Made by a program: the position numbers and the translations under genes. A stretch of 5,615 nucleotides of DNA from Acidobacteriota bacterium (GTDB lineage Bacteria; Acidobacteriota; Vicinamibacteria; Vicinamibacterales; SCN-69-37): positions 1-5,615 of the forward strand of contig JAKALV010000221.1 in assembly GCA_021824055.1 (NCBI GenBank), given 5' to 3'. Below the pieces are notes generated by a model that worked only from the letters and a program-made list of their open reading frames with translations, was not told the origin of the DNA and did not search any database. Shown piece by piece: positions 1-5,332 of this stretch (positions are counted from its first letter, which is position 1; each line of letters begins with the position of its first letter).

Positions 1-42
1 GCCCGTGCACATCGGACGAAGGACCCGCAGGACCTGCGGACA

Positions 43-84
43 ACAAGTGACCTTGGACGTTGAACCCCGAACCTTGGACTGGCG
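43..84. repeat. Degenerate 7-bp tandem repeat downstream of the phosphate transporter gene
   Basis: Six consecutive heptamers, each beginning with AC, can be read in register: ACAAGTG, ACCTTGG, ACGTTGA, ACCCCGA, ACCTTGG and ACTGGCG. Two copies are identical and lie 21 bp (three units) apart. The array starts 24 bp beyond the transporter stop codon (108-110) in the direction of its transcription. There is no T-rich tract on either strand, so it does not look like a classical intrinsic terminator. The period is visible directly. Its function is unknown, and the copies are diverged enough that this may be a decaying simple repeat. The rest of positions 1-107 shows no convincing gene. Confidence 0.45.
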
Positions 85-107
85 GCTACAACGATGTGAA
101 ACGCGCC

Positions 108-1112
108 CTAGGCGATGAAGAGTCTGACCACGTAGTAGCTCAGCGCCCCGATCGTGGCCGCGGCGGGAATCGTGAGCACCCAGGCCCAGACGATCTGGCC
201 CGCGACGCCCCAGCGCACGGCCGACAGACGGCGCGTCGCGCCGACACCGACGATGGCGCCCGTGATCGTGTGCGTCGTGCTGATGCCGACGCCCATCGTC
301 GTCGCGATGCCGATCGCCACCGCCGCGCCGGTCTCGGCCGCGAAGCCGCTTTCGGGCCGCAGCCGCGTGATCTTCGAACCCATCGTCTTGATGATGCGCC
401 AGCCACCGCTCAGCGTGCCCAGCCCAATGGCCGCGTGCGCGAGTAAGATCACCCACCACTTCACTTCAAACGTCGAGAGATACCCGCCCGTGACCAGCGC
501 TCCGGTGATGATCCCCATCGTCTTTTGGGCGTCGTTCGCGCCGTGCATGAGACTGTAGGCTGCGGCCGATAAGAGCTGGAGGCGCCGGAACCACCGATCG
601 ACCCGCGTGGGTGTCGTGTCACGGAACAACCAGTAGATGCTGGTCATGACCAGCAGGCCGACCGCCAGCCCGATCAATGGCGCCACGAAGATAAAGATGA
701 TGGTCTTGCTCCATCCGGACAGGATGATCGCGCTGAAGCCGGCCTTGGCCACCGCCGCTCCGCCGTAGCCGCCAAACAGCGCATGCGACGAACTGGTCGG
801 CAGCCCGAAGTACCAGGTGATCAGATTCCAGAGAATGGCCCCGGCCAGCCCGGCCAAGATCACCCCAAACGTCACGGCCTGCAGGTCGACCATGCCCTTA
901 CCGACCGTCTTGGCCACGCCGGTGCCGAAAAAGAAGGCGGCGACAAAATTAAAGAATGCGGCCCAGAGCACCGCCTGCCCGGGCGACAGGACGCGGGTCG
1001 TTACGACGGTGGCGATCGAGTTCGCGGCGTCGTGAAACCCGTTGATGTAGTCGAAGACCAAGGCGACGACGATCACCACCGTGATCGTCACGAGAGTAGC
1101 GTCGAGATGCAT
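108..1112 (-). CDS. pit: PiT-family low-affinity inorganic phosphate transporter
   Basis: This 334-residue integral membrane protein belongs to the PiT family (Pfam PHO4), which imports inorganic phosphate, usually as a metal-phosphate complex with H+ or Na+. Both family signature repeats are present: GFHDAANS at residues 25-32 near the first membrane segment and HGANDAQKTMG at 190-200. Other family motifs are GLPTSSSHAL (103-112) and STTHTITGA (278-286). Hydrophobic segments alternate with short loops along the whole length. A charged stretch around residues 164-178 (RDTTPTRVDRWFRR) is the expected cytoplasmic linker between the two halves. The length matches the short bacterial PiT form, which lacks the large central loop of E. 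coli PitA. The ATG lies 4 nt after the DUF47 stop codon, so the two genes are almost certainly co-transcribed and perhaps translationally coupled. DUF47-PiT pairs are a well-known arrangement. Family assignment is very secure. The coupling ion and affinity cannot be read from the sequence. Confidence 0.96.
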   Translation of the reverse strand: MHLDATLVTITVVIVVALVFDYINGFHDAANSIATVVTTRVLSPGQAVLWAAFFNFVAAFFFGTGVAKTVGKGMVDLQAVTFGVILAGLAGAILWNLITWYFGLPTSSSHALFGGYGGAAVAKAGFSAIILSGWSKTIIFIFVAPLIGLAVGLLVMTSIYWLFRDTTPTRVDRWFRRLQLLSAAAYSLMHGANDAQKTMGIITGALVTGGYLSTFEVKWWVILLAHAAIGLGTLSGGWRIIKTMGSKITRLRPESGFAAETGAAVAIGIATTMGVGISTTHTITGAIVGVGATRRLSAVRWGVAGQIVWAWVLTIPAAATIGALSYYVVRLFIA

Positions 1113-1116
1113 GACG

Positions 1117-1740
1117 TCAGCTGTATTTCACGACGACGCTTTCGATGACGTTCGCCACGTCCTCGCAGGCATCGGTGATCATCTCGAGCTGGTCCAGCAG
1201 TTCCTTCCACTTCATCAACAGGATCGGATCGGTCACGGTATCGAACAGCGTCTCGATCGCCTCCGCGTAGGTGCGGTCGGCTTCGTTCTCGAGCCGGTTG
1301 ATTTCGACCGCGTGGGGCTGCACGGGCGTTTCACCAGCCAGCGCGTCGATCGCCGCGTACATCGACGTAGCGGAGGACGACACGGTATGGGCGAGCTCGC
1401 GCGCGCCGCGGGGCAGCTCGCGGATCTTGTACATCCGGATCAGGGAGGCCACGTGATCGATCGAGTCCATCACGTCATCGAGCGACGTGGCCAGCGTGTA
1501 CAGGTCCTCGCGATCGAAGGGCGTGACGAACGTGCGGTGCAGGCGCTGGATGGTGTCGTGCGTGAACGTGTCGCAGCGGTGCTCGGCGTCGCGGATGGCG
1601 TCCACCTTGGAGGTGTCCAGCGGGGTCGCCGCCAGCATGGCCTCCAAGTCGGCCGCGGCCTTGCGGATCTCGGTGGCCGTGCTGCGGAACAGGTCGAAGA
1701 ATTGCTCGTCGCGGGGAATCAGCCGGAACTTGAACGCCAC
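1117..1740 (-). CDS. DUF47 / PhoU-like phosphate transport accessory protein
   Basis: This is a 207-residue all-helical protein of the DUF47 family (TIGR00153), distantly related to PhoU and typically encoded next to PiT transporters, whose activity it is thought to modulate. Visible hallmarks are an N-terminal FRLIPRDEQFFDLF, the segment TFVTPFDREDLYTLATSLDD at residues 70-89, and a C-terminal half containing ENEADRTY (151-158) and the terminal CEDVANVIESVVVKYS. Acidic E/DxxxD patterns (E53-D57, D88-D92, E151-D155, D190-D194) resemble the metal-binding clusters of PhoU. I chose the GTG at 1740 because GAGAGA lies 5 nt upstream and the family homology starts there. An in-frame ATG at 1797 would add 19 residues unlike the family and would run through the promoter. 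It is the first gene of the operon with the transporter. A Pho-box-like pair (1775-1790) lies 34 bp upstream. The family is certain, the biochemical role is inferred. Confidence 0.93.
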   Translation of the reverse strand: MAFKFRLIPRDEQFFDLFRSTATEIRKAAADLEAMLAATPLDTSKVDAIRDAEHRCDTFTHDTIQRLHRTFVTPFDREDLYTLATSLDDVMDSIDHVASLIRMYKIRELPRGARELAHTVSSSATSMYAAIDALAGETPVQPHAVEINRLENEADRTYAEAIETLFDTVTDPILLMKWKELLDQLEMITDACEDVANVIESVVVKYS

Positions 1741-1774
1741 AGGGTCTCTCTTTCTCGACGTGCGCGTCACAGAG

Positions 1775-1790
1775 TTTACACTGCCGTTAC
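1775..1790 (-). promoter_or_regulatory. Candidate Pho-box-like site upstream of the DUF47-PiT operon
   Basis: Read on the minus strand, toward the DUF47 gene, the site is GTAACGGCAGTGTAAA: two half-sites (GTAAC and GTAAA) whose starts are exactly 11 bp apart. PhoB-family regulators bind as tandem dimers to direct repeats with 11-bp spacing, so the geometry fits such a site. It matches 13 of 16 positions of the site before ppx (5312-5327) and 10 of 16 of the site before the response regulator gene (1814-1829). It ends 34 bp before the GTG start. I see no convincing -10 hexamer after it. Spacing and similarity are read directly. Binding by the neighbouring regulator is inferred. Confidence 0.5.
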
Positions 1791-1813
1791 GGGCCACGGG
1801 CTGTCCGGCGGTT

Positions 1814-1840
1814 GTAACGCCGAATTAACCTGACCGTTAC
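1814..1840 (+). promoter_or_regulatory. Candidate three-part Pho-box-like site upstream of the response regulator gene
   Basis: Three half-sites follow one another at 11-bp intervals: GTAAC (1814-1818), TTAAC (1825-1829) and GTTAC (1836-1840). The first two are read as direct repeats. The third keeps the G-T-x-A-C pattern but with T in the middle. This is the periodicity of the DNA footprint of OmpR/PhoB-family dimers. The set lies 33 bp before the GTG start of the only DNA-binding regulator in the window, which suggests autoregulation. It is separated from the oppositely facing pair at 1775-1790 by 23 bp, and the two sets are not in the same 11-bp phase, so they are probably two sites serving two promoters. 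Confidence 0.5.
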
Positions 1841-1861
1841 TGCCGGGAAATCCCCAGGGCC

Positions 1862-1867
1862 TACCGT
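1862..1867 (+). promoter_or_regulatory. Possible -10 element just before the response regulator start
   Basis: TACCGT fits the minimal TAnnnT pattern of a -10 element and ends 6 nt before the GTG start codon. That spacing would place transcription initiation at or next to the start codon, giving a leaderless message. No good Shine-Dalgarno sequence precedes this gene: the nearest purine run, AGGG at 1855-1858, is 15 nt away. The match is weak in GC-rich DNA, and the distance from the last half-site of the upstream repeat (21 bp) is longer than is usual for activator-replaced -35 promoters. Confidence 0.25.
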
Positions 1868-1873
1868 GCTGGT

Positions 1874-2569
1874 GTGAGCGCGACAGGCCCGGTTCTTGTG
1901 GTGGAAGACGAAGCCGACATCGCCGGCCTCATCAAGCACACGCTTGAGCGAGCCGGGCACCCCGACGTGCGGGTGGTCGGCTCCGGCGACGCAGCGCTGG
2001 AGGCCATCGCCGAACGCCCACCCGCCCTCGTGATTCTCGATCTCAATCTCCCGATCGTCAGCGGGCTGGACGTGTGCCGGCGCCTGCGGGCACAGCCGCA
2101 GACCGCCCGGCTGCCGATCATCATGCTGACGGCCCGAACCAGCGAGTCCGACCGGATCGCGGGCCTGGATCTTGGCGCCGATGACTATCTCACCAAGCCG
2201 TTCAGTCTCCGCGAGCTGGCGGCGCGCGTGCGCGCGGTGCTGCGCCGCGCCGCGGGTGGCGCCGACACGGCGCCGATCGTGTACCGCGGCGCGCACCTGA
2301 CCGCCGACTTCGACGCCGTGTCGGTGCACGCCGACGGCCGGAACATCCGGCTGACCCGTCGCGAGTTCGAGCTGTTGCGCTGCCTCGTCGGCAACCGCAA
2401 CCGCGTGCTCTCCCGCGAGCGCCTGCTGCAGCGGGTGTGGGGCTACGAGCGTGATATTGAAACTCGATCGGTGGACGTGCACGTCGGCCGCCTGCGATCG
2501 AAACTGGGTCCCGCGGCCGGCGCGCAGATCGAGACGGTGGTCGGTCTTGGCTACCGGTTCGTTGAGTAG
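1874..2569 (+). CDS. OmpR/PhoB-family response regulator, no kinase alongside
   Basis: This is a 231-residue two-component transcription factor. The receiver domain (about residues 6-122) has the acidic pair E11-D12, the phosphoacceptor D56 in LVILDLNLP, the switch threonine T86 in MLTAR, and the conserved K108 before P109. A winged-helix DNA-binding domain follows (about 135-231), with the recognition-helix region TRSVDVHVGRLRSKL (197-211) and the closing wing motif GLGYRF. The VDVHVGRLRSKL pattern is PhoB/PhoP-like. Phosphorylation by a partner kinase would be expected to cause dimerisation on tandem 11-bp repeats. No histidine kinase gene lies beside it, which is unusual because PhoB-type regulators are often next to phoR. 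The GTG start at 1874 is chosen because the conserved first beta strand begins at residue 6. Its position between a divergent DUF47-PiT operon and glgC, plus 11-bp repeats in its promoter, argues for a phosphate-responsive role. Family is certain, the phosphate signal is inferred. Confidence 0.93.
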   Translation: MSATGPVLVVEDEADIAGLIKHTLERAGHPDVRVVGSGDAALEAIAERPPALVILDLNLPIVSGLDVCRRLRAQPQTARLPIIMLTARTSESDRIAGLDLGADDYLTKPFSLRELAARVRAVLRRAAGGADTAPIVYRGAHLTADFDAVSVHADGRNIRLTRREFELLRCLVGNRNRVLSRERLLQRVWGYERDIETRSVDVHVGRLRSKLGPAAGAQIETVVGLGYRFVE

Positions 2570-2601
2570 CGCACCCGCGACCGGCATCGCGCGTTCGCGG
2601 A

Positions 2602-2607
2602 TAGAAT
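2602..2607 (+). promoter_or_regulatory. Possible -10 element just before glgC
   Basis: TAGAAT differs from the sigma-70 consensus TATAAT at one position and stands out in otherwise GC-rich DNA. It ends 7 nt before the glgC ATG, so transcription would begin at or beside the start codon. No Shine-Dalgarno sequence is visible in the 45 bp between the regulator stop and glgC, and no clear -35 hexamer sits 16-18 bp upstream. This would give glgC its own promoter besides any read-through from the regulator gene. It is a single hexamer and therefore tentative. Confidence 0.35.
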
Positions 2608-2614
2608 TGCCTCG

Positions 2615-3871
2615 ATGAACGACGTGCTCACGATCATCCTCGGCGGCGGCCGCGGCACGCGATTGTTCCCGCTGACGCACCGGCGCTCCAAGCCCGCCGT
2701 CCCGATCGGCGGCAAGTACCGGCTCATCGACATTCCCATCAGCAATTGCCTGCACGCCGGATTCAAGCGCATTTACGTGCTGACCCAGTTCAACTCGGCG
2801 TCGCTCAACCGCCACATCTCGCAGACGTACCGGCTCGACCTGTTCTCGAGCGGCTTCGTCGAGGTCATCGCCGCCGAGCAGACGCCCGAGGGCGAACAGT
2901 GGTTCCAGGGCACCGCCGACGCGGTGCGCCAGGCCGCCCGGCACTTCGGCGCGTCCGACGCGGAGTACTACCTCATCCTCGCCGGCGACCATGTCTTCCG
3001 CATGGACTTCGCCGAGCTGGTCGCCTCGCACATCGATCGGGGCGCCGACATCACGATCGCCGCGCAGCCCGTCACGCTCGACGATGCCACGCAGATGGGC
3101 ATCTTTCTCTTCGATGGCACCGGCCATATTTCGGGCTTTGAGGAAAAACCCTCGGCCGAACGACTGGCCGCCATCGGCACGAGCGTGCCCGTGGGCCCAC
3201 TCACCCGCCGCATGACGCCGGACAAGCCCTTCATGGCGTCGATGGGCATCTACGTCTTCTCGCGCGACGTGCTGCACGAGGTGCTCGCGCGCGATCGCGC
3301 CGTGGATTTCGGCCGCGAGATCATCCCGCACGCGCTCGCCACGCATCGCGTGCACGCGCACTTCTACAACGGGTACTGGGCCGACGTCGGCACGGTGTCG
3401 TCGTTCTACGACGTGAATCTGATGCTCACGCAGCACGGCGCGCCGTTCAACTTCTTCCACCCCACGCGCCCGATCTACACGCGCCCGCGGTTTCTGCCGG
3501 CCACGCAGATTCACAAGAGCGACATCGACCAGGCGCTGGTGTCGGAAGGCTGCTACATCGACAACAACTGCCAGATCACCAGTTCCGTGGTCGGCATTCG
3601 CACGGCGATCCGCTCGAACGCGCGGATCTCGCGGTCCGTGCTGCTGGGCGCGGACTTCTACGAAGAGAATTTCGGCGACATCCCGATGGGCATCGGCCGG
3701 AACACGATCCTCGACCGCGTGATCGTCGACAAGAACGCCCGGATCGGCAACGACGTGCGGCTGGTGAACGAGCGGAACATCCAACACGCCGACGGCGACG
3801 GCTATCACATCCGCAGCGGCATCATCGTCGTGCCCAAGGGGGGCGTCGTTAAACCAGGGACAGTTGTTTAA
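2615..3871 (+). CDS. glgC: Glucose-1-phosphate adenylyltransferase (ADP-glucose pyrophosphorylase)
   Basis: This 418-residue enzyme makes ADP-glucose and pyrophosphate from ATP and glucose-1-phosphate, the committed step of bacterial glycogen synthesis. The N-terminal nucleotidyltransferase domain starts with GGGRGTRLFPL (10-20), then SKPAVPIGGKYRLIDIPISN (25-44), WFQGTADAVRQ (96-106), the catalytic aspartate D125 in AGDH, and EKP with K178, equivalent to the glucose-1-phosphate-binding lysine of the E. coli enzyme. The C-terminal left-handed beta-helix carries SSVVGIR (323-329), SVLLGADFYE (341-350), VDKNARIG (371-378) and the end segment RSGIIVVPKGG. These motifs resemble cyanobacterial and plant enzymes more than E. 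coli GlgC. K373 and K408 align with the lysines implicated in 3-phosphoglycerate activation in that group, whose enzymes are inhibited by phosphate. The ATG at 2615 is favoured because homology begins at residue 4. No other glycogen gene is in the window. Identity is secure, the effector prediction is inferred. Confidence 0.96.
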   Translation: MNDVLTIILGGGRGTRLFPLTHRRSKPAVPIGGKYRLIDIPISNCLHAGFKRIYVLTQFNSASLNRHISQTYRLDLFSSGFVEVIAAEQTPEGEQWFQGTADAVRQAARHFGASDAEYYLILAGDHVFRMDFAELVASHIDRGADITIAAQPVTLDDATQMGIFLFDGTGHISGFEEKPSAERLAAIGTSVPVGPLTRRMTPDKPFMASMGIYVFSRDVLHEVLARDRAVDFGREIIPHALATHRVHAHFYNGYWADVGTVSSFYDVNLMLTQHGAPFNFFHPTRPIYTRPRFLPATQIHKSDIDQALVSEGCYIDNNCQITSSVVGIRTAIRSNARISRSVLLGADFYEENFGDIPMGIGRNTILDRVIVDKNARIGNDVRLVNERNIQHADGDGYHIRSGIIVVPKGGVVKPGTVV

Positions 3872-3949
3872 AGAGACAAAGAGACAAAGCGGCAGAGGGG
3901 CAATGAAGATCTTCATTCTTTGATTGCCGCTTTGCCCCTTTGTCTCTTT
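3870..3949. terminator. Long imperfect inverted repeat between convergent glgC and sixA, probable bidirectional terminator
   Basis: The arms 3870-3894 and 3925-3949 are complementary at 23 of 25 positions, with two A/C mismatches. The 30-nt interior holds a perfect 16-bp palindrome, AATGAAGATCTTCATT (3902-3917). The left arm is A-rich and the right arm T-rich, so either transcript ends in pyrimidine- and U-rich RNA. The element begins on the last bases of the glgC stop codon and lies just beyond the sixA stop codon. This placement fits a terminator serving both genes. The hairpin is longer than typical intrinsic terminators and lacks a clean uninterrupted T run, so its efficiency is uncertain. 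Confidence 0.6.
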
Positions 3950-3961
3950 GCCCCTTTATCT
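3874..3961. repeat. Degenerate 8-bp repeats arranged as opposing arrays
   Basis: The right part reads as four octamers in register: CTTTGCCC (3930), CTTTGTCT (3938), CTTTGCCC (3946) and CTTTATCT (3954). The left part carries the complementary unit: AGACAAAG (3874), AGACAAAG (3882), then diverged CGGCAGAG (3890) and GGGCAATG (3898). The inverted repeat described as the terminator is thus made from short tandem units in opposite orientations. The last right-hand unit supplies the sixA stop codon and most of its last sense codon, so the array reaches into the gene's 3' end. The period is visible directly. Origin and function are unknown. Confidence 0.55.
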
Positions 3962-4459
3962 CGTCATTGCCCTGAGCATCTTGGGCGTCGCCATCCAGAT
4001 CAGCTCACCCGAGCCGCTGACCGGCAGCATCGGCACGTCGATGCGCGCGACGCCGCCCTTCTTGAACTTCAGCGGATGCCGCGCGCCGATCAGCCATGCG
4101 GCCAGTTCACCGAGTCCGGGCTCGTGGCCCACCAGGGCGACGCCCTCGGCCTGCGTGTGTTGCGACAGCACGTCGGTCACCGACGTCGGCAAAGCGCCGG
4201 GCGCGAGGGCGGCACTCACCACGAGCGCGGGCGGCTCCGGCCATCCGGCAATCAGCAGATCCGCGGTCTGCTTGGCGCGAACGAACGGGCTTGTGACCAC
4301 CAGGTCCAGCTCCACGTCCAGCGCGAGCAGGCCATCGACGACTTCGCGCATCCGCGCCGCGCCTTTGTGCGTCAGGGGCCGCCTGGCGTCATCGGGCCAG
4401 TCCTGACCGCGCTCGAATGCAATGGCATGCCGCACCAGGTACACCGAACGGATTCCCAT
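3956..4459 (-). CDS. sixA: SixA-like phosphohistidine phosphatase (histidine phosphatase superfamily)
   Basis: This 167-residue member of the histidine phosphatase (phosphoglycerate-mutase-like) superfamily is of the compact SixA type. The catalytic histidine is H11 in YLVRHA, where SixA itself has RHG and many bacterial relatives have RHA. RRPLTHKGAARM (26-37) is the usual SixA segment, SPFVRAKQTA carries the conserved R61, and the second histidine H112 lies in VGHEPGLGEL. Length matches the SixA family (about 160 residues), with none of the insertions of larger phosphoglycerate mutases. E. coli SixA removes phosphate from histidines of signalling or phosphotransferase proteins. The substrate here is not known. 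The ATG directly abuts the CHAD stop codon (TAGATG), so translation is very probably coupled. The stop codon lies inside the octamer repeat array. Superfamily assignment is certain, the gene name is a close-family label. Confidence 0.88.
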   Translation of the reverse strand: MGIRSVYLVRHAIAFERGQDWPDDARRPLTHKGAARMREVVDGLLALDVELDLVVTSPFVRAKQTADLLIAGWPEPPALVVSAALAPGALPTSVTDVLSQHTQAEGVALVGHEPGLGELAAWLIGARHPLKFKKGGVARIDVPMLPVSGSGELIWMATPKMLRAMTR

Positions 4460-5275
4460 CTACGTCTTGACTCCTCTGGCAATGCTGCGGAGCGCATCGG
4501 CGTGCAGCGCACGGCACTCGACCTCGAGCGCCTCGGCCATCCGCGACAGGCCGCGCGCAACCCGGCCGCGCCCCGGCACCAGCGCGCCTTCAACTTCGCG
4601 AATGCCCTTCTGCAGCACCTGCAGATCGTGCAGCCGGCCCAGCACCTCCTGCAGGTCCCGCAGCCGCGCCACGCGTTTCGCGGTCCGGCCGCCGATGACT
4701 TCCCCAACGACTTCCAGCGTGTATCGCAGCTTCTTGGCCGCAATCCGCACGTGATGCAACCGCTCCGGGTCATAGATCGCGCCCGCCGCGCGCACGGCGC
4801 GCGCCAGCGCGGAGGCGCGCTCAGCCTCGCGGGCCTCCAGTCGCGCTTTGACCCGGGCCGGTGTCATCTCCGCCGCCCCAGCTCCAGCGGCGCGAATGCC
4901 GCGCCGCAATTTCGACTCGTCCACGCGGTCGAGCGCCCCGCGCGCGTCGGCGCGCTGGGCGTCGCGTGCGGCGTCCACATGCGCGCGCACGCGCCGCACG
5001 AGTGCGAGCGGCCAGTCGCGCCGCGCGGCTTCCTCGCCGAGGAGTGCCAGCGTCACGTCCATCTCGCGGCCGGCGCCCAGCGCGCGACGGACCTCGCGGA
5101 TCTGCCGCGCCAGCCGGCCGCCGGCCGGCCCGGAGAGCGGCAGCGTTTCGATCAGCCGCCGGGCCGCCACGCGTGTCTGGTGCGTGTCCCGCACGTGGCC
5201 GTCGAGCGCGCCCGGCAAGTACTCGAGAAAAGCCTCTGCACGCACCGTCATGGCGTGCAGCAAGTCGTGTCGCAT
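4460..5275 (-). CDS. CHAD-domain protein, probable polyphosphate-binding
   Basis: This 271-residue protein is a stand-alone CHAD domain (conserved histidine alpha-helical domain). CHAD proteins are helical bundles with a basic surface that binds inorganic polyphosphate. Family landmarks are VRDTHQTRVAARRL (28-41), corresponding to the common VHxxRVxxRRL motif, LHHVRIAAKKLRYTLEVV (173-190) in the second half, and LRDLQEVLGRLHDLQVL (205-221). Conserved histidines include H32, H174 and H175. Arg and Lys are frequent throughout, fitting a polyanion ligand. There is no signal peptide or membrane segment and no fused CYTH domain. I chose the ATG at 5275 because the family homology starts there. The frame stays open up to 5542, but that extension would overlap ppx on the other strand and is unlike any CHAD protein. 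No strong Shine-Dalgarno sequence is visible, only AAGG 15 nt upstream. It is the first gene of an operon with sixA and diverges from ppx. Confidence 0.9.
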   Translation of the reverse strand: MRHDLLHAMTVRAEAFLEYLPGALDGHVRDTHQTRVAARRLIETLPLSGPAGGRLARQIREVRRALGAGREMDVTLALLGEEAARRDWPLALVRRVRAHVDAARDAQRADARGALDRVDESKLRRGIRAAGAGAAEMTPARVKARLEAREAERASALARAVRAAGAIYDPERLHHVRIAAKKLRYTLEVVGEVIGGRTAKRVARLRDLQEVLGRLHDLQVLQKGIREVEGALVPGRGRVARGLSRMAEALEVECRALHADALRSIARGVKT

Positions 5276-5311
5276 CGTCGTGCTAGCATGCCTTAAATGC
5301 CCCTTCTGGGT

Positions 5312-5327
5312 GTAACGGCCGAGTAAC
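5312..5327 (+). promoter_or_regulatory. Candidate Pho-box-like site between the CHAD and ppx genes
   Basis: GTAACGGCCGAGTAAC contains two identical GTAAC half-sites starting exactly 11 bp apart. It shares GTAACG and the second half-site with the sites at 1775-1790 (minus strand) and 1814-1829. It ends 5 nt before the ppx ATG, so a bound protein would cover the ppx ribosome-binding region or transcription start. That fits repression of ppx, or activation of the oppositely oriented CHAD-sixA operon, whose start lies 36 bp to the left. An AT-rich ATTTAA on the minus strand (5298-5293) could be part of a CHAD -10 region. Which gene it controls cannot be settled from the sequence. Confidence 0.5.
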
Positions 5328-5332
5328 TCCCT

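Noticed and set aside
25..39. Short palindrome CCGCAG-GAC-CTGCGG as a possible terminator
   Set aside because: The stem is only 6 bp with a 3-nt loop, there is no T tract on either strand, and such GC-rich palindromes are common in DNA of this composition.
60..446. 128-codon plus-strand open frame at the window start
   Set aside because: It is antisense to the phosphate transporter 3' end and encodes a biased Arg/Asp/Ala-rich product without a domain.
1001..1020. Single GTTAC-like half-site inside the transporter gene
   Set aside because: It has no partner at 11-bp spacing and lies within coding sequence, so it does not resemble the paired sites in the promoters.
1741..1797. Upstream ATG for the DUF47 protein, adding 19 residues
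   Set aside because: The family homology starts at the GTG at 1740, which has GAGAGA 5 nt upstream. The extension covers the Pho-box-like site.
1787..3916. 709-codon open frame on the minus strand, antisense to the regulator and glgC
   Set aside because: It is the complement of two clear genes in GC-rich DNA. The translation is low-complexity (rich in H, R, A, V, D), has no recognisable domain, and starts inside the octamer repeat element.
3920..5296. 458-codon open frame on the plus strand, antisense to sixA and CHAD
   Set aside because: It covers two well-supported minus-strand genes, the product is compositionally biased and domain-free, and it also starts inside the octamer repeats.
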